A program made the translations under genes and the position numbers. The notes below the pieces were generated by a model. It worked only from the letters and a program-made list of their open reading frames with translations, had not been told where the DNA came from and made no database searches. Positions 6,044-6,462 of a DNA stretch of 6,462 nucleotides are shown here, piece after piece. How positions within the stretch are numbered: position 1 is the first letter of the stretch; each line of letters starts with the position of its first letter. Source of the DNA: Hyphomicrobiales bacterium. Its GTDB lineage: Bacteria; Pseudomonadota; Alphaproteobacteria; Rhizobiales; Kaistiaceae. The DNA is taken from assembly GCA_017305815.1 (NCBI GenBank), contig JAFKJZ010000094.1, positions 11,026-17,487 on the forward strand, written 5' to 3'.

Positions 6044-6462
6044 GCGCCGGCCTCCAGGCGGACGCGGTCGAGCGTCGGCAGCAGCGTGCCGAAGGTCTCC
6101 GGCGACGGCCGGCAGGCCCAGAGCGTCTTGGTGTAAGGATGCTCGGAATTCGCGAGCTCCGCCGCCGGCAGGCGATCGACGATGTCGCCGCGATACATGA
6201 CGAGCGCCCGGTCGCAGAAACGCGCCACCTGGTCGAGATCATGGCTGATCAGGATCAGCCCCATCTGCCGTTCGTCGACCAGTTTCAGCATCAGGTCGAG
6301 CACCTGTTCGCGCAGGTCGCGGTCGAGCGCCGAGGTCGGCTCGTCGGCGATCAGCAGGCGCGGCTCGGCGATCAGCGTCGCCGCCAGCATGACGCGCTGG
6401 CCCATGCCGCCGGAAAGCTGGTGCGGATAGGAATGATAGGCTCGCAGAGGGTCCGGCAGGCC
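6040..6462 (-). CDS. ABC transporter ATP-binding protein, DppD/OppD/NikD-like, C-terminal part
   Basis: The frame is open to the right edge, so these are the last 140 residues; the start and Walker A lie outside. Seen in order: YPHQLSGG signature (residues 12-19 of the visible part), then MGQRVMLAATL, Walker B LLIADEP with SALD, H-loop in LILISHD, and the oligo_HPY-type motif SEHPYTKTLWACRPS near the C-terminus, which is typical of peptide/nickel importers. The residue after LSGGM is Gly where most relatives have Arg (LSGGMRQR). It pairs with the next ATPase to form the motor of an importer; permease and binding-protein genes are expected beyond the edge. The stop overlaps the next start by 4 bp. 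An ATG at 6405 exists but lies inside the signature motif and is not a start. Confidence 0.92.
   Translation of the reverse strand, partial: GLPDPLRAYHSYPHQLSGGMGQRVMLAATLIAEPRLLIADEPTSALDRDLREQVLDLMLKLVDERQMGLILISHDLDQVARFCDRALVMYRGDIVDRLPAAELANSEHPYTKTLWACRPSPETFGTLLPTLDRVRLEAGA
6051..6055 (-). promoter_or_regulatory. SD of the DppF-like gene, inside the upstream coding region
   Basis: On the minus strand GGAGG lies 7 nt before the ATG at 6043 and within the last codons of the preceding ATPase. Together with the ATGA overlap this indicates translational coupling that keeps the two ATPases near 1:1 (inference). Confidence 0.65.

Noticed and set aside
4877..6136. 419-codon plus-strand open frame across the transporter region
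   Set aside because: It is antisense to two ABC ATPase and UPF0303 genes with full motifs; its translation is Arg/Ala/Glu/Asp-rich with no family pattern, as expected for a GC-rich shadow frame.

Overview
The window looks like chromosomal DNA from a high-GC alphaproteobacterium, most likely Hyphomicrobiales (Rhizobiales). This rests on the gene set and order: a SUV3-like helicase tail, an Hsp15-type S4 protein, an FdxA-type 7Fe ferredoxin, CarD/CdnL and an RpoH2-type sigma factor. Strong third-position G/C bias and dispersed intergenic palindromes typical of the group agree with it. I cannot name the genus.

Left part, plus strand (1-4525). The window opens inside the C-terminal half of a large RNA helicase whose tail passes from an acidic Glu/Thr block to an Arg/Gly/His block. 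An S4-domain protein follows 18 bp later, probably in the same transcript. After about 120 bp comes the ferredoxin, read from a TTG start with a strong Shine-Dalgarno (SD) sequence. A 465 bp gap then separates it from carD. That gap holds a sharply AT-rich island with inverted repeats (possible promoter/operator) and, nearer carD, four back-to-back hairpins that could form a structured mRNA leader. carD ends at a textbook intrinsic terminator. The RpoH2-type sigma factor has its own upstream region with a possible EcfG-type -35 element.

Middle (4526-4795). The convergent gap between the sigma gene and the minus-strand operon carries two different dispersed-repeat-like palindromic elements and a weak hairpin after the sigma gene.

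Right part, minus strand (6462-4796). A tight operon contains the end of a DppD/OppD/NikD-type ABC ATPase, overlapping by 4 bp (ATGA) a second, DppF/NikE-type ATPase, then 24 bp later a UPF0303 / HbpS-like protein. The substrate-binding and permease genes should lie beyond the right edge.

Functionally, the left block combines RNA handling (helicase, S4), redox (ferredoxin) and transcription control (CarD, RpoH2). The right block is part of an importer for peptides, nickel or a similar small solute. I found no CRISPR array, tRNA, rRNA, transposase or phage gene. I do not see convincing evidence of a new biological system. The least explained parts are the carD leader and the AT-rich island before it.
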